A DNA stretch of 64,000 nt from NCBI GenBank assembly GCA_022605425.2, contig CM061248.1:310001-374000 (forward strand), given 5' to 3'. The notes under the pieces were generated by a model. It did not search any database. It worked only from the letters and a program-made list of their open reading frames with translations, and was not told where the DNA came from. Both the position numbers and the translations under genes were made by a program. Position 1 is the stretch's first letter, and each line of letters opens with the position of its first letter. Source of the stretch: Hamiltosporidium tvaerminnensis. Its lineage: Eukaryota; Microsporidia; Dubosqiidae. Shown here in pieces: positions 9,159 to 21,414 of this stretch.

Positions 9159-10160
9159 ATGATTGAAGAAATAGATATTGAAAACAGTAACAGCTCAGAT
9201 TTTCAATCCTATATACCAAAAGAAACAACAAAAAATCTAGAAGTAGACGATTCAGCATACACACTTCTGGAATACATATCACTGGATTGGCCAGCACAAA
9301 GTTTCGATTTTATTTCTGATTATAAAATAGTAACCGGTACAAATCCTATAAACGACAATCCCAAGCTAATAACATTGGATTTTAAAAAATGTGATTTCGA
9401 TAAAAATCCAAATTTAAATAAAAATTTAAAAATTAAAGAACACCAAACGAACTATTCATTTAACAAAATACGGTACAATCTGTACACTGAATATGTACAG
9501 TGTATTTCTGATAATAATTTATGTTTTTATAATTCTAATATTAAATTAATTAAAGATATTTATATTGAACAGGGTATTAGTTATGGATTAACTAATACAG
9601 ATTCATTTACTGTAATTGGAAGTAAATGTGGAGAACTTTTATTTTATAACGATTTATTTCAAAATATAACAAATATTAAATTACATAATGGTTCTGTAGA
9701 ATCTATTGTGTGTACTGATGGATGTATTTATAGTGGTTCTACTGATAAGAAGGTGATCAGTTACGACTTTAAATCAAACAAACCAATTTTTGAATTAAAT
9801 TTTGATTCTGAAATAAATGCTTTAGATTTTTCTGCCAATACTTTGTGTGTAGGTGACGATTCGGGAATCATAAGATTGATTGATATTAGAAATACTAGGA
9901 ATATAGAAAGTATTACTTGGCACAATACACCCATCAGTTCAATTTCTTACGTTGAAAAGGATGTTTTTATCAGTGCTAGTGACGAACAGGTAGCTCTTTG
10001 GGATACTTCATTTGAGGAGGAATGGGAATATCATAAATATATTTATTTTGTTCACCAAGGAAATACATTTTATAAAGATGTTAGAGTATGTAGAGGAAAC
10101 AGTAACATAATATTTACTACAGCCTTAGAAGGAATTACATTATTTTCACCAATAAAGTAA
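9159..10160 (+). CDS. RRB1: WD40 ribosome-assembly protein RRB1/GRWD1
   Basis: 333 residues, versus about 450-510 in yeast and animals. Rrb1/GRWD1 escorts ribosomal protein L3 into nucleolar pre-60S assembly. What is seen: an acidic N-terminus; the entry motif SLDWPAQSFDF (around residues 45-55) that matches the CAF1C-type N-terminus of this family; WD-like blades with GSTDKKVISYDF, GDDSGIIRLIDIR and ASDEQVALWD; and a C-terminal FVHQG with a following TTALEGITLFSPI, which closely matches the GRWD1 ending FVHQG...STALSGFTIF. These end motifs separate it from MSI1/RbAp48. The glutamate-rich stretch of larger homologues is missing. The CCCC just before the ATG fixes the start. It is divergent from HSP70, with the minisatellite between them. 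Confidence 0.8.
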   Translation: MIEEIDIENSNSSDFQSYIPKETTKNLEVDDSAYTLLEYISLDWPAQSFDFISDYKIVTGTNPINDNPKLITLDFKKCDFDKNPNLNKNLKIKEHQTNYSFNKIRYNLYTEYVQCISDNNLCFYNSNIKLIKDIYIEQGISYGLTNTDSFTVIGSKCGELLFYNDLFQNITNIKLHNGSVESIVCTDGCIYSGSTDKKVISYDFKSNKPIFELNFDSEINALDFSANTLCVGDDSGIIRLIDIRNTRNIESITWHNTPISSISYVEKDVFISASDEQVALWDTSFEEEWEYHKYIYFVHQGNTFYKDVRVCRGNSNIIFTTALEGITLFSPIK

Positions 10161-10467
10161 TATTCGACTTAATAGATTTCTTCTTTATATTTCTTTATAT
10201 TTTTTGAAAGTTTTTAATTTACTTATATTACCACAGTTGATTATCTTTCAAATTTCTCTTTCTATCATGATTAGTCGCTTATTAAATATTTTTTTCAATT
10301 TAAAGTTCAAATTTTTTTTATTCTAAATTTTTACTGTTTTTAAATATAAATATTTTCTAAAATGATTTATAAATCTCTGTGATATTAAATACTCTTATTT
10401 GTATCTACTGCTTACAATTATTTAATTGTAAGAAAATTATTAAATATTTTTTTATCACTTTTAGTGT

Positions 10468-10907
10468 TTAATTCAACACTTAGATTTTTCTCATGGTAAA
10501 GCAAAGACAATTTACATGGAATTATTTCTATTGTATTACATTAATTCAACACTTAGTTATTTCTTATGGTAAAGCAAAAACAATTTACATGGAATTATTT
10601 TTATTGTATTTCATTAATTCAACACTTAGTTATTTCTCATGGTAAAGCAAATACAATTTACATGGAATTATTTTTATTGTATTTCATTAATTCAACACTT
10701 AGTTATTTCTTATGGTAAAGCAAAAACAATTTACATGGAATTATTTTTATTGTATTTCATTAATTCAACACTTAGTTATTTCTTATGGTAAAGCAAAAAC
10801 AATTTACATGGAATTATTTTTATTGTATTTCATTAATTCAACACTTAGTTATTTCTTATGATAAAAGCAAAGACAATTCACATGGAATTATTTCTATTGT
10901 ATTATCT
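10468..10907. repeat. 73-bp tandem repeat, six copies
   Basis: Units start TTAATTCAACACTTAG at 10468, 10541, 10614, 10687, 10760 and 10833, an exact 73-bp spacing. Inner copies are almost identical; the first and last are more diverged (the last has a 1-base insertion, ATAAAAGCAAAG). Each unit contains a TCATGGTAAAGCAAA block and AATTTACATGGAATTATTT. The array lies 300 bases downstream of RRB1. No reading frame is seen. Sequence is unrelated to the 73-bp array at 8.6 kb despite the equal period. Confidence 0.95.
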
Positions 10908-11483
10908 TTTACCATAAATATGTACTAAGATTATTGCAATCAAGTTTAATTTACTTGGCCACTAAATTAGACAAATATAAAATTAATCACCTCAATATAG
11001 CTAATAAATAAGTATTATGGTGCACATATTCCTAAATTATTCTTCTTAGATTAATATTGATATTTTAATATTACATTTTAACTTATTAAATGTTTTTTTA
11101 AGAAGATTTAAAGATTTTACGACTCAATAGAAAGAAAAATTGGTGATGTGAAATTTAAAATGAAATACATTTATTTTACAGATTTTTAATTATATTTTAT
11201 CATTTAATGAATACCCAAGAATTCACCATCAGTCATGTCATTGCTATAGTAATATGTTTTTTAAACAAATTAATATATCTTTGGCTGTTCCTATGCATTT
11301 AATATTTCTTTCTTTTTCTGATAACTTAATAACCAATAACTAGAAAGTTCGTGATCCAAAGTGATTGGGTATTTCACGAACACAGTATATGATATGATAT
11401 TATCAGATTCTTAGTTATTGACGAATATTCATATTCCATTACTAGATCACCACCTCTTTCTACAATTTAGCATCGCGTGCATT

Positions 11484-11815
11484 TTATTTGTCCGGGATTT
11501 GATCAACTGCATCTGCAATTGCTGGTAAAACATCAAGAACACCTAAATCGACTACTTCGGCTTCAATGATTCCTTGGTTAGTTGGGATTTTATCGATAAG
11601 TCCCTTAAACGGTTTAAGCTGAGCGAAATGGGCTATTTGCTAGTGTTTGTGGAAGTTCATACTGTGAGGCTAATGACATAAATTGGTTCTGTAGATAGTT
11701 GCCAAATTGATTCGCTTGGAGTGAATTCATATGATTCACCTGATTAAGACTCCTTCTATAGAACATTGAACCACGTAACTGATCACCCTTTAGAAACAGA
11801 AGAAATGTAACTTTA
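11484..11815 (-). pseudogene. Broken ORF, possibly a secreted protein
   Basis: On the - strand, GDQLRGSMFYRRSLNQ and then QFGNYLQNQFMSLASQYE stay open to a TAA. After a shift of frame the reading continues as KPFKGLIDKIPTNQGIIEA and VVDLGVLDVLPAIADAVDQI, ending PDK and TAA at 11484-11486. Base composition and amino-acid use here look far more coding-like than the flanks. A hydrophobic FLLFL precedes the first segment, which could be the tail of a lost signal peptide. No recognised family. One frameshift could also be a sequencing error. Confidence 0.45.
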
Positions 11816-14800
11816 GTAACTTAATTTCAAATGCATGTCTCTTAAATTTGTACTTATTTATACTTTTAGTCATGTAAATTAATAATAAAATCAAATACTT
11901 TTATATTGTTTTTTAATCTTAAAGTAAGTTATTATTAGATTATAGTTTATAATAAAATGCGTTCCTATAAATATACTACATTGAATTCTAATTATTACTT
12001 AGAATTTGATTTTATTTTGTCAGCATCCTTAAGTATAAATTTTTTATATGTTAACTCATTAATTTAATTAAAGCTATATTAATACTAAAAGTTTGAATTA
12101 AAAAAACATTATATAAATAAAAACAACGAGTAAATTTAAATTGACGAAATGAAGTTTAATTACATTCTATTCGACCATTTTATATAATTAGAATACGAAT
12201 GTGCATTTTATCTTTTATAGTTTGGTATATTTAGATATAAATGCGACCGATTTATAATTTTATTTATATAAAGACAAATTAAATGATTATAATTGCAAGC
12301 TAATGTCTACAACCAAAGATATACTTTATAATTAATTATATCAATTTATTTACTTCTTATCTTTTGAATATTTATTACAATTTACCCTAAATATTTAATA
12401 AATAATTTAATAATTAGATTAGATTAGATAAAATAAGATGATTTTTCCCTGTTTAATGGCATATAATTTATCCGAAATTATGGTTTCAAGCCTTGACAAA
12501 TTTCTAATATTTAGAAAAATACGCAATGATAAAAAAAATAATAAAGTGACAGTTTAATTCTGTTTTTGTAAATTACAAGAAATTAAAGCTCAATGAATAT
12601 GTGTATACACAATAAACTGGAATAAAGAGTGCTTTTAAAATCTTGAAGAATAATTATCTAGAGCTTCACTTGTGAATTGTAAAGTTCTTGAATTTCTTTT
12701 AGCAAAAGAATAAATTATAACCTGCCTCGGGATGAATAAAGGTAAAATTGGATAATTTACGGTAAATTTCCCACTTAAATATCCCGAGAAGATGATTTTT
12801 AATCTTAAAACAAATATTTTATAACCTGTATATAACTTGATATGAACGGAAAAGAAGCTGCTATTTTATTAAGGTACCATATATGCTTGTAAAATTATAC
12901 TTTATATAAATATTTTTAAAATCATTACAATTCTTAATTATTTACAAATTCATCAACTGATATTTATCAAAAGTATGTAGTCTTTTTAAATATCGTATTC
13001 ACAACTAATGTTTTCAATTATTTGCTAAAAAAAGGTAAAATGGGACATACGACTGCAAAAGCAACTGATAAATTTATAGGTGCCCAAAAAAATATTTAAA
13101 ATTCAAGAGATGGAGGACAAACATATTTTCTATACTAAACACTACTTATAAACATTTAGCTTTAATATAAAGACACACATAAGTACTTGAAAGTACTGAG
13201 TTATATAGAGAACTGTGATATATTCAATGCAGTTATGAGGTCAAATAGAACTAAAAATCTTCCTAAAATAAAAAAGATGTTGATGTTTGTTATCAAAACC
13301 GAATTTTTTCCTAAAAATCTTGTTTTTCTAGGAAAGAGCTTTAAGACCAACTAAAATACCAAAAAGGCAAAATTTAGAACGTTTTTAAGGCTTGTATATG
13401 GCTTTCGTTGAGCGTGTTGACTATTATTTACTTCGCATTATACTAAACGATGAAGAGCGTCTTGTGTAAAAAAAACTAATAGTAATATTAAATGTAAAAT
13501 AAATTTTCACCAAAGAGCTTAATTTCTCTTATTTATATTTTTTTCTCTTTCGTTACATTTTACAGTATTTTGAATTTAATATTATTAAACTGTTATTTAA
13601 CTCAGTTATGAAATAGAATAACGTTTTAAATTTTTAATTTTGTTATAAGTAAAGATATTGAAAAAAGGTAGATCAATATGAATGAATGGATCATAAAATA
13701 CATTCTATTGGTATTATATTCACCTGTAAATGTCCATTTTTTTAACTAAACATGTGATTTCTAAATATTTTGCTCAATTATTCAATCTGCTTTTTTAGAA
13801 TTTTAGAAGGAGAGAAAAGAAACTCAAACTATGTAAATAGCTTTAATATGTTGATTACAATAGTTTTGTTCATCTATTCGCCTAAAATTTTATAAATTAA
13901 CTCATTAAAGTATTGATACGAAATTAAATAATAGCTTGAACTCGGGTTCCTAATGATTTTATAACAGTTTAATATATTTATTTGATAATTTTAGTCGAAA
14001 AAGGAAAATTACTTGAATGAATAAGCAAATGAAAAAAATTACATTTTATCAACAAGAAAAGCAAAAACTAAATGATTTCAAACAATAATTTCATATTTAC
14101 TTAATAATGCGTTTGGAAACGAAGTACCTATACGCCTTTAATCAAGCTATAAACCAATAAATTTTTCGCATATAAATTACAAACTAAATTGATACACAGA
14201 ATCAATACATACTTCCCCAGATTTTTAACTGTATCTTTTATGAACATAAAGTAATAAATAAACACTCTATTTAAATTTAATTGTGAATGGAGTTCTAGAT
14301 TATATTAAACACTTTGTCAATAGATTTAGAAAATTGTTAATTGAAAAATTTTTTTTCACCGGTGATGTAAAAAATTCCCTTAGAAATACAAAAAAAGTTT
14401 CTAAAGAGTTAAAATGTTTAGGTGTGTCTTTGAAGTCGTAAATCTTTATATTGTAAGAATTATGTTTTAAAAAGTATAATATATAAAATATGGTTATTGC
14501 CGAAGAAATAAGAGAAGTTAAAAAAACATGCATTATTTCCAGAAAAATTATTATTTTATAGATCCGAAAAAATATATTACGAAATGGCTATGTCCAATGT
14601 TAATAAATATAAAATGGGGATGTTTTAAAGTATATTTCCGAGAAAGGAAATACTATCATTAATATTGCTAAGTAGTAACTAAAAAAGCATTAGTGTCTGA
14701 ATTCTTACGTATCTATATGAATAAAAAAATGCTATCGTTATATAAGCAACATATTAGGGCAAGATCAAACTATACAGAGTAGCTTTAACAATTTAAGCCC

Positions 14801-15383
14801 AAAAAAACCTAAAATGGAAATTTTTTCATTAAATTGCCGAAATATTTCAATGGGAAAGCGTGTAAACCAAAAGAAACATTTTTTTCAAAAATCCTAGTAA
14901 AATTATGCAGAGTTTAATTATCTTACAAAAAAAAGATTTTTATAGACTTTGGTCTAAATTAAGGTGGATTAGGCATGTAGCTTCTAATAAAATCTGGGTA
15001 TAAAAGGACGAACGATTCAGAAAAAAACAAAATATTATAAATTTTTTGTTTCAATATTATGATAATTAGTCAATTGCGTTCAAAATATGAATAGCATACA
15101 TCACAATCAAAAAAATACATTTGCATTTGAATGTCTATTAATTCAATAAAAAGCAAAAAAATGAAGTATATATTGATATTTTGTGTCCGGTAAGCCTTAG
15201 GTATATTTATTATGTCAGTTACTTTGTTTATATCCTCAAATAAGGTTGAGATTGCAAAAAAAAAACAAAAGTTTTGATCTAATTAATCTTTTTATCAATA
15301 AATCATACCAGTGTTGATAAATATCAGATGTATAAAGATAATAAAATTAGAAATTATTTATCTGCCGAAGATTTGCGAATTCA
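11816..15383. other. AT-rich intergenic DNA, no gene seen
   Basis: About 3.6 kb with no open frame that carries recognisable motifs. The longest frame (14300-14533, -) is composed of AT-driven residues and has no start-proximal CCC. Probably decayed mobile DNA, but I could not match it to the families in the window. Confidence 0.5.
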
Positions 15384-15880
15384 AGGTGAAAATTATTGTT
15401 TGGTTTTTTGGTAGAATTAAAACCATACAAACTTTTCGGTTGTTTGATAAAAATTGTTTGCTACAAAAAAATGATGGTTAAAAAACAGAGAAACCTTTCT
15501 ACAAAGTTATTTTTGTGTTTTATATGGAACCATATTTCTGATCTCGGTTTAAATCATAGGTAATGCGATGTAAAAGTGTGGAAGCCTGGTTTGCATAACT
15601 GCTGTTAAAAGACTTAACCTGTGCTAAATACGAAATAACATTCTCGAAACCCCAGAAAGCCAAGTAGGGGCTATGTTCGTTGATATGACATCACAAAATT
15701 TTATTAGACTACATGTAAGGAGCAAAGTCATATAAGAGTTTTGGTATATGTTGTTCAAAAAAAATGTAAAGAATGTAAGAATTCTGCTGGCCTTGGGAAG
15801 CCAGAGATGATTTCGACTTGCGAGCTCACTGAAAAACAGACATTTATTAAACGTAAAACTCACATAACTATCAATAAATT
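15384..15880 (+). repeat. Dispersed repeat family A, copy 1
   Basis: Starts with GTGAAAATTATTGTTTGGTT and TTGGTAGAATTAAAACCA, then AGAAACCTTTCTACAAAG and TTTTGTGTTTTATATGGAACC. The same order of blocks occurs at 21415 and 24331 (+) and in reverse at about 43100-43575. No reading frame is intact. The 3' limit is approximate. Confidence 0.65.
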
Positions 15881-17503
15881 ATATCTATTTAGATGACAAG
15901 TTTTCGGTGCAGGTATTTAAGGAATACAGATGAGATTCAAAAAGTAATTATAATTGTAGAACCTAGAATTGTGTTAATGTCATGAAAACAATATAACATT
16001 TTTAACTATAAAATATGCCATATTTATTAATAAAAAAAATAAATATTTACAAGACGACACCATTAGTACCTTAGATTTGGGATTTTACTATCGAAATAGT
16101 TTATTGCAAGTTTTAAAATCATATTTTCATAGAAATATCTACGATGCTTATTCAATTAATCATATAGTTGTACCTCGAGGCCTTGAAATTGGACCAAATA
16201 AATAATTTTATTTCATCAATTTAGAAAAAAATAGATTGTTCGTAAACTCGAGGAAAAGAAATAAAAAATCCCAGGTGTATATATTGAACAGAACCAAGAT
16301 AAGAAAAAAATCTAAATAATTCAGAAGCAAGTATACTGCACTATAAATAGCTGATTGTCAGTTGTTGATAACTTACAAGTTATATAAAATTTATATTTTC
16401 AGGAACATAAAAACATTTTTTTAATGAATGCATTTCAAAATGAAAAATAAGCTGTTACAAAAGTAAAATATTTGTTGTAGAATACAATGGGTTTAACTTT
16501 TATTGATTTCTACACTTTAATTGTTGCAATGAAAGCTTAATGTACCTGTTATTAGCCTATTTAGATATCCGAATTCTAGATCTATATATAATGTTCTTAT
16601 AAAACTTATATAGTATTTAAATCGTAAAAAGTAATTTTTATCCCGTTGATTAAAAATTTTGTTTCTTTTATCCACAAAATACAAAATTCATAATATAAAT
16701 ATGCCTCAAAAAATACATCTCAATTGAAAATTTCCTTTATTTCTATGTCTAACTATATATTACTGCTTTTTTATATGCTATAAGTTAATATATTATGCCA
16801 TGCTAACTTCTAGCAGCATAGTTTTAATTGCCTCGAATTACTATCTTCTGACAAGTTTAAGAAAAATTTACTGATTGTAAAAGCTTAATATTTAATATAA
16901 CGAAGATGCATTGATACATTCATATCAACTAAATAATTTTTTAAAAGTATATCTTCTATCATGTGCTTAAATAAGGAAATGTAGATACATCTAATGTTAA
17001 TTTTTTATATCATTAATTATACCTATATCCATTCGATTAATTTTGTTCTACATAATACAAAGAGGGAAGTATTTTATCGTTTGTATCTTTTATATTACAT
17101 AATAAATAGAATATCGATTAGAATAGTATAAATGTTCAACTTCAAATATTTATTTATAATTTGAAATCAACACCAAAAAAAACAACATTTATTTCAAAGA
17201 GTCTATAGGTTAGAAACCGAAAACTAATTAAAATACAATCGAGATAGCTTTTAATCCAAAAAAATGTTATAAAAAATGCACATATTGTCACTTAAATAAA
17301 AAAATAGTGGTGTATATAATAAGCATTCAAAATTCAAAGCAAGAGAAAATTTGCGCCTTCACAAACTCACCTCATCATAAAGCAAAATATTAAGCTATAA
17401 TTATGTTAAAGGTTAATTGTCAGCAAATGATTTAAATGATTTTTATTTCTCAAACTATTTTTAAATTTAATTTGTAAATTTTACAATAAGAAAAATTACA
17501 AAT
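15881..17503. other. AT-rich DNA upstream of the retroelement ORF
   Basis: No gene seen. If the R2-like element at 17504 is full length, its 5' part with DNA-binding zinc fingers should lie here, but I find no C2H2 or Myb-like coding in any frame, so the element is probably 5'-truncated or starts within this stretch. Confidence 0.4.
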
Positions 17504-19831
17504 ATGTATATTTCCTTAGAAGGAACACCTCAAGCTGATTGGTTTTACTGCGGGCTTACGTATTTGATACCGAAAGGAATTCCACGAAGAGGCTCTGACT
17601 ACAGGCCAATCACTTGTATGTCCAACCTCTATAAGTTAACGACAAAGTGTGTAACGAAAGTCGTTCAACTTGAAGTGGAAAGGCGAGGGTTACTTGCAGA
17701 GAACCAACTAGGGGCGGTAAGAGGTGTGCAGGGAGCGAAAGAGCAGGCTCTACTGAATATTGCCTTAAATAAAGAGTATGGAAATAATCTTAAGGCAACA
17801 TGGATTGATGTTAAAAAAGCTTATGATTCAATAGATCATGCTTATTTAACTCAATGCATTGAAAACCTTAATTTACCTGATTGGATCCTGAAATTTATTA
17901 AGGTAATTATATCAAAATGGAAAATTGATATATCAGTAGGGCCTGGAAAAATCATGAGCAAGAAGATTGATAGAGGGATTCTACAAGGAGATAGTCTGTT
18001 CCCTTTGTTATTTGTGTTGTGTATGGATCCATTAAGCCGAAAGCTTAATGAAAAATACACAAAAGTGACAGTACAAACAGATGCAGAATCCCATTCTACT
18101 AATCATCTCTTGTTTATTGATGATCTTAAGCTCCTTGCAAAAGACAGCTCCACATTGAGTGCTATGACAGGCGAGGCAAAGGAATTTTTAGAGGTAATTG
18201 GCTTAGAGATTAACAAAGAGAAGTCAGCCACAAATGATACGTGTTGTGAAGATACTGCTACTCTTCTAGAAGGTGTTAGTGTTTACAAATATTTAGGAAT
18301 AATAGAAGATAGCAGAGGAATCCCAACACGTAGCTCATTTGAAGAAGTACAAAGCAAACTTATATCAAGAGTTGAAAGACTTTGTCACACTAGATTAAAT
18401 GCAAAAAATTTATCTTCTGCAATCAATCAACATGCGATATCGTTAATCAACTATCACATAGGAGTACTTCGACTTGAACCGGCTGACTTCTCTAAGTTAG
18501 ATGATGCAGTGCGTGCGGTGTTGGTGAAAAATAAGATACATCTCCGCCCAGGATGTAAAGAGCGTTTATACTTTCCTAGAACAGAACTTGGAAGAGGCCT
18601 ACATAGTGTTGAGTTGCGAAGCGAACATTTGCTTCTGCAAATCTTGGATTGTCTGGAAAAAAGTAAAGAAATATCAACTAGACGAGCAGCAATCCTCAAG
18701 GTGGAGAATAATAATAAAACCCATCTTGCACTAATAAAAGGCTTCTTAAAAGTAAAGTACAGGTTGGTAGAAGAAGTCACTAAGAAAAGTTTAGAAGAAG
18801 CTCAACTTGCAAAACTATATAACGAAATAGAAAAACGAAAACTCCATTCAAAGTTATATAATGCAAGAAAAAATGAGCTTGTGAGTGTTAGTGACTCTTC
18901 AATATGGCTAAAGAGAGGAAATATTAGGCCACGAAATGAAGCTGTGTTCAGCTATATCCAGGATAGAAATGTATTCTGGGGAGCAGATGGTGTGTGTCAA
19001 CATTGCGGGAAGTCTGGTAAGACTGTGGATCATCTAGCAACTAGATGTGAAAAAATGCTAGGCCATGATTACACTAGACGGCATAATGAAGTGGTTAGAT
19101 GCCTACACCTTCTCCTTCTTAATAGATATAAGTTTAAGTCTTCAAAACGAATAAGGAGCCACTCAGTTCAAGAAATTCTTGATAATGAGTATGCAGAGAT
19201 AAGAGTGGACACCAGAATTAAAACTGATGTTAAAATTCGGAATAACAGACCGGACATATTTATTTTAGATAAGAAGAAGAATAAGATAACACTCATTGAA
19301 GTAGGAATCACTTCCCAAGATTCACTTCAAATAGTTGAAACTGAAAAACTTAGGAAGTATGACCTGCTAGCCAATGAGTTGGGCCTTATTTATAAGTGTT
19401 GTGTTGAGATAATCCCTTATGTGATGACCTGGGACGGTATTGTGACAAAATACCATAAATCTCATCTTAAAAGACTAGAAATACCCATGAATGTAGAAGC
19501 ATACATTCAGTCTATAGTACTTAAAAAGACAGTCGAAACTATTTCCTTTGATCGACGAAGAGGACTTGAGTCAGGACTAAATGCCGAAGAGAGCTGGGAG
19601 AGAGCGTCAATGGGTGTTATTATGAGATCAGAGATGCATGAGGAACCAATACCCCCTTTAAAAGCAGCGAAAACAGAGGAAGATGGTGCCAAAAATTTTA
19701 AACCAAAATATAAAGCCCCCTTTATTTTACAAGGAGGAACCACTTTAGAGGAACCGACCAATAACATAAATGAAGAGTCGAATTTGGAAGAAGAGACAAA
19801 AGTGGTCAATGAGGTAGAAGAAAACATGTAA
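17504..19831 (+). CDS. R2-like non-LTR retrotransposon protein: reverse transcriptase plus restriction-like endonuclease
   Basis: 775-residue open frame. Target-primed reverse transcription enzyme of a site-specific-type LINE. Domains: RT from residue 1 (LIPKGIPRRGSDYRPITC; first catalytic Asp102 in WIDVKKAYDS; GILQGDSLFPLLF; catalytic Asp206-Asp207 in LFIDDLKLLA, where most relatives have FADD or YADD); a thumb/linker; a CCHC zinc finger C498-C501-H510-C515; then a PD-(D/E)XK endonuclease with Pro583-Asp584 and Glu599 in LIEVG. This order is that of the R2/R4-type elements. The N-terminal DNA-binding fingers are absent and the frame begins inside the RT fold, so the copy is probably 5'-truncated. 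Codon use is less AT-extreme than neighbours, and there are no internal stops, suggesting recent insertion. Three decayed relatives are in this window. Confidence 0.9.
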   Translation: MYISLEGTPQADWFYCGLTYLIPKGIPRRGSDYRPITCMSNLYKLTTKCVTKVVQLEVERRGLLAENQLGAVRGVQGAKEQALLNIALNKEYGNNLKATWIDVKKAYDSIDHAYLTQCIENLNLPDWILKFIKVIISKWKIDISVGPGKIMSKKIDRGILQGDSLFPLLFVLCMDPLSRKLNEKYTKVTVQTDAESHSTNHLLFIDDLKLLAKDSSTLSAMTGEAKEFLEVIGLEINKEKSATNDTCCEDTATLLEGVSVYKYLGIIEDSRGIPTRSSFEEVQSKLISRVERLCHTRLNAKNLSSAINQHAISLINYHIGVLRLEPADFSKLDDAVRAVLVKNKIHLRPGCKERLYFPRTELGRGLHSVELRSEHLLLQILDCLEKSKEISTRRAAILKVENNNKTHLALIKGFLKVKYRLVEEVTKKSLEEAQLAKLYNEIEKRKLHSKLYNARKNELVSVSDSSIWLKRGNIRPRNEAVFSYIQDRNVFWGADGVCQHCGKSGKTVDHLATRCEKMLGHDYTRRHNEVVRCLHLLLLNRYKFKSSKRIRSHSVQEILDNEYAEIRVDTRIKTDVKIRNNRPDIFILDKKKNKITLIEVGITSQDSLQIVETEKLRKYDLLANELGLIYKCCVEIIPYVMTWDGIVTKYHKSHLKRLEIPMNVEAYIQSIVLKKTVETISFDRRRGLESGLNAEESWERASMGVIMRSEMHEEPIPPLKAAKTEEDGAKNFKPKYKAPFILQGGTTLEEPTNNINEESNLEEETKVVNEVEENM

Positions 19832-19875
19832 AAATGGTAAAAAATATTTTAACCCAGAATTTTATTAAATAAAAT
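19832..19875 (+). mobile_element. 3' end of the R2-like element
   Basis: After the stop, AAATGGTAAAAAATATTTTA and CCCAGAATTTTATTAAATA are shared with the fragment ending at 40046 and, more loosely, with the pseudogene ending near 42545. The shared boundary marks the element's 3' end at about 19873. Confidence 0.65.
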
Positions 19876-21414
19876 TGTATATTTCCTATAAATTATTCTA
19901 AATTTTTACGGCTTAAGGTTAAATACCAAATATTTTAATTTAAAATAACTTACGATGCGTTTATAATGATAGAATAAAATACAGAATACTCCTAAAAGTA
20001 TGCTTTATTTCGAAAGATTGATAGAGCTAATATCAAAATTTACAGTTAATTTTCAATATCTACCTATAAATATTACCTGCTGGTGATCGAAATCACGATC
20101 ATTCTTAAAGCATCGAAGTCTTATTTACAAATAAAATATTAATAATTAATTATTTTATTTCCTCGTAACATTTGTACATATTATACTATTCTAATATATA
20201 AATTGAAAACACCTACATCATATTAAATACAATTCGAACAATACCTTCTGCTGATAAATCTTTAATTGTTTTTATTATAATCGCGTAGTTATGTAATTGA
20301 TTATATAACTTGATTTAGTACCAGAATAGTCGAAATAAATTACATATTTGTTTTTCTTATTCTTAATAATAATAGAAGTAAACTATTTTTTTCAAAAAAC
20401 TTGCAAAAAATGTTTTAATTATAGTCTTTCTATCTATTACTAAAAAAAATTGCATTCGAAATTAGAAAATACAACCTAAACCTATTGATTTACTTTTGAT
20501 TACTGCAATTTAAAGGTACAGAATAGTGAAACTATACACTAACTTATTAACATAAAATGAATTAAATTATAACGTTAAAACAATAAAAAAAAATACTTTT
20601 CGAATAGAATAAACATCTTTATTTGCTTTAATAACACCTTGATAAAATACAACACACGAAAACAACACCTTGACAACAATATAACCATTGTTGATGCTTA
20701 TTGGTCTGGTGGCTTCTACCTATATTCTTCATAATTTCCTTATTATATAAGCCTTAATATATAACTCTATTTATCTGTATTATCCAAAATCCTTCATCGC
20801 TGCAGACATTCTATTAATTCATCATCAAATATGTCATATAGCCATTATTATAATTTTCCTCTTCATCAGGATAATTATCTCTAGATTCAACTATATCTTG
20901 ATACCAATAAGATTATATATTAGATATTACAACCATTGATATATAAAAATTGTTAAAGAATTTCAATCGCATTTTTATCTCCAACTTTGTATTCATTTAT
21001 ACTTTAACTTTGTAAACTGATAATATAAAATAGATTGCAATTTAATTTATCCCTATTTGATAATAAGAACTGATAAATTTGTAAATTATTGTTTTATGGT
21101 GTACAACTAAGTTTTAAATATTTAAATGAGTGTACAATACAAAATGTGATTTAATATGTATTTAAATTATAAGAAATATGTATATATTATAGTTTATTTG
21201 AAATCAATCAAAAAGCAATATGCATTCAATTAAATTATTATATAAACAACAATTCTGGTTCTATTTAATGTTAACCGAGATATAAGTATCGCCTTCTTAA
21301 TATATTTAAAATCAATTCAAAGTTAACTTCATTTATACTTTTTTAAATATTTCTATTAAATCTTTGCCTGTAGTAAGAGTACTACATATAAAACTATCTA
21401 CTTGGAAATGAGTA
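19876..21414. other. AT-rich intergenic DNA, no gene seen
   Basis: Nothing coding is recognised. A TAATAACACCTTGAT / AACAACACCTTGACAAC pair near 20630-20675 resembles the AACACC motif seen before genes but no gene follows. Confidence 0.5.

Noticed and set aside
14300-14533. 77-codon - strand ORF
   Set aside because: AT-driven composition, no recognisable motif, no start-proximal signal.
15624-15863. 79-codon - strand ORF
   Set aside because: Lies inside dispersed repeat family A copy 1 and is not kept in the other copies.
17851-19827. Three - strand ORFs (17851-18060, 18454-18780, 19507-19827)
   Set aside because: They lie wholly inside the RT/endonuclease frame on the other strand and are shadows of it.
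20078-20110. TGGTGATCGAAA shared with about 38326
   Set aside because: Similarity fades after 14-15 bases; too short to call a repeat.
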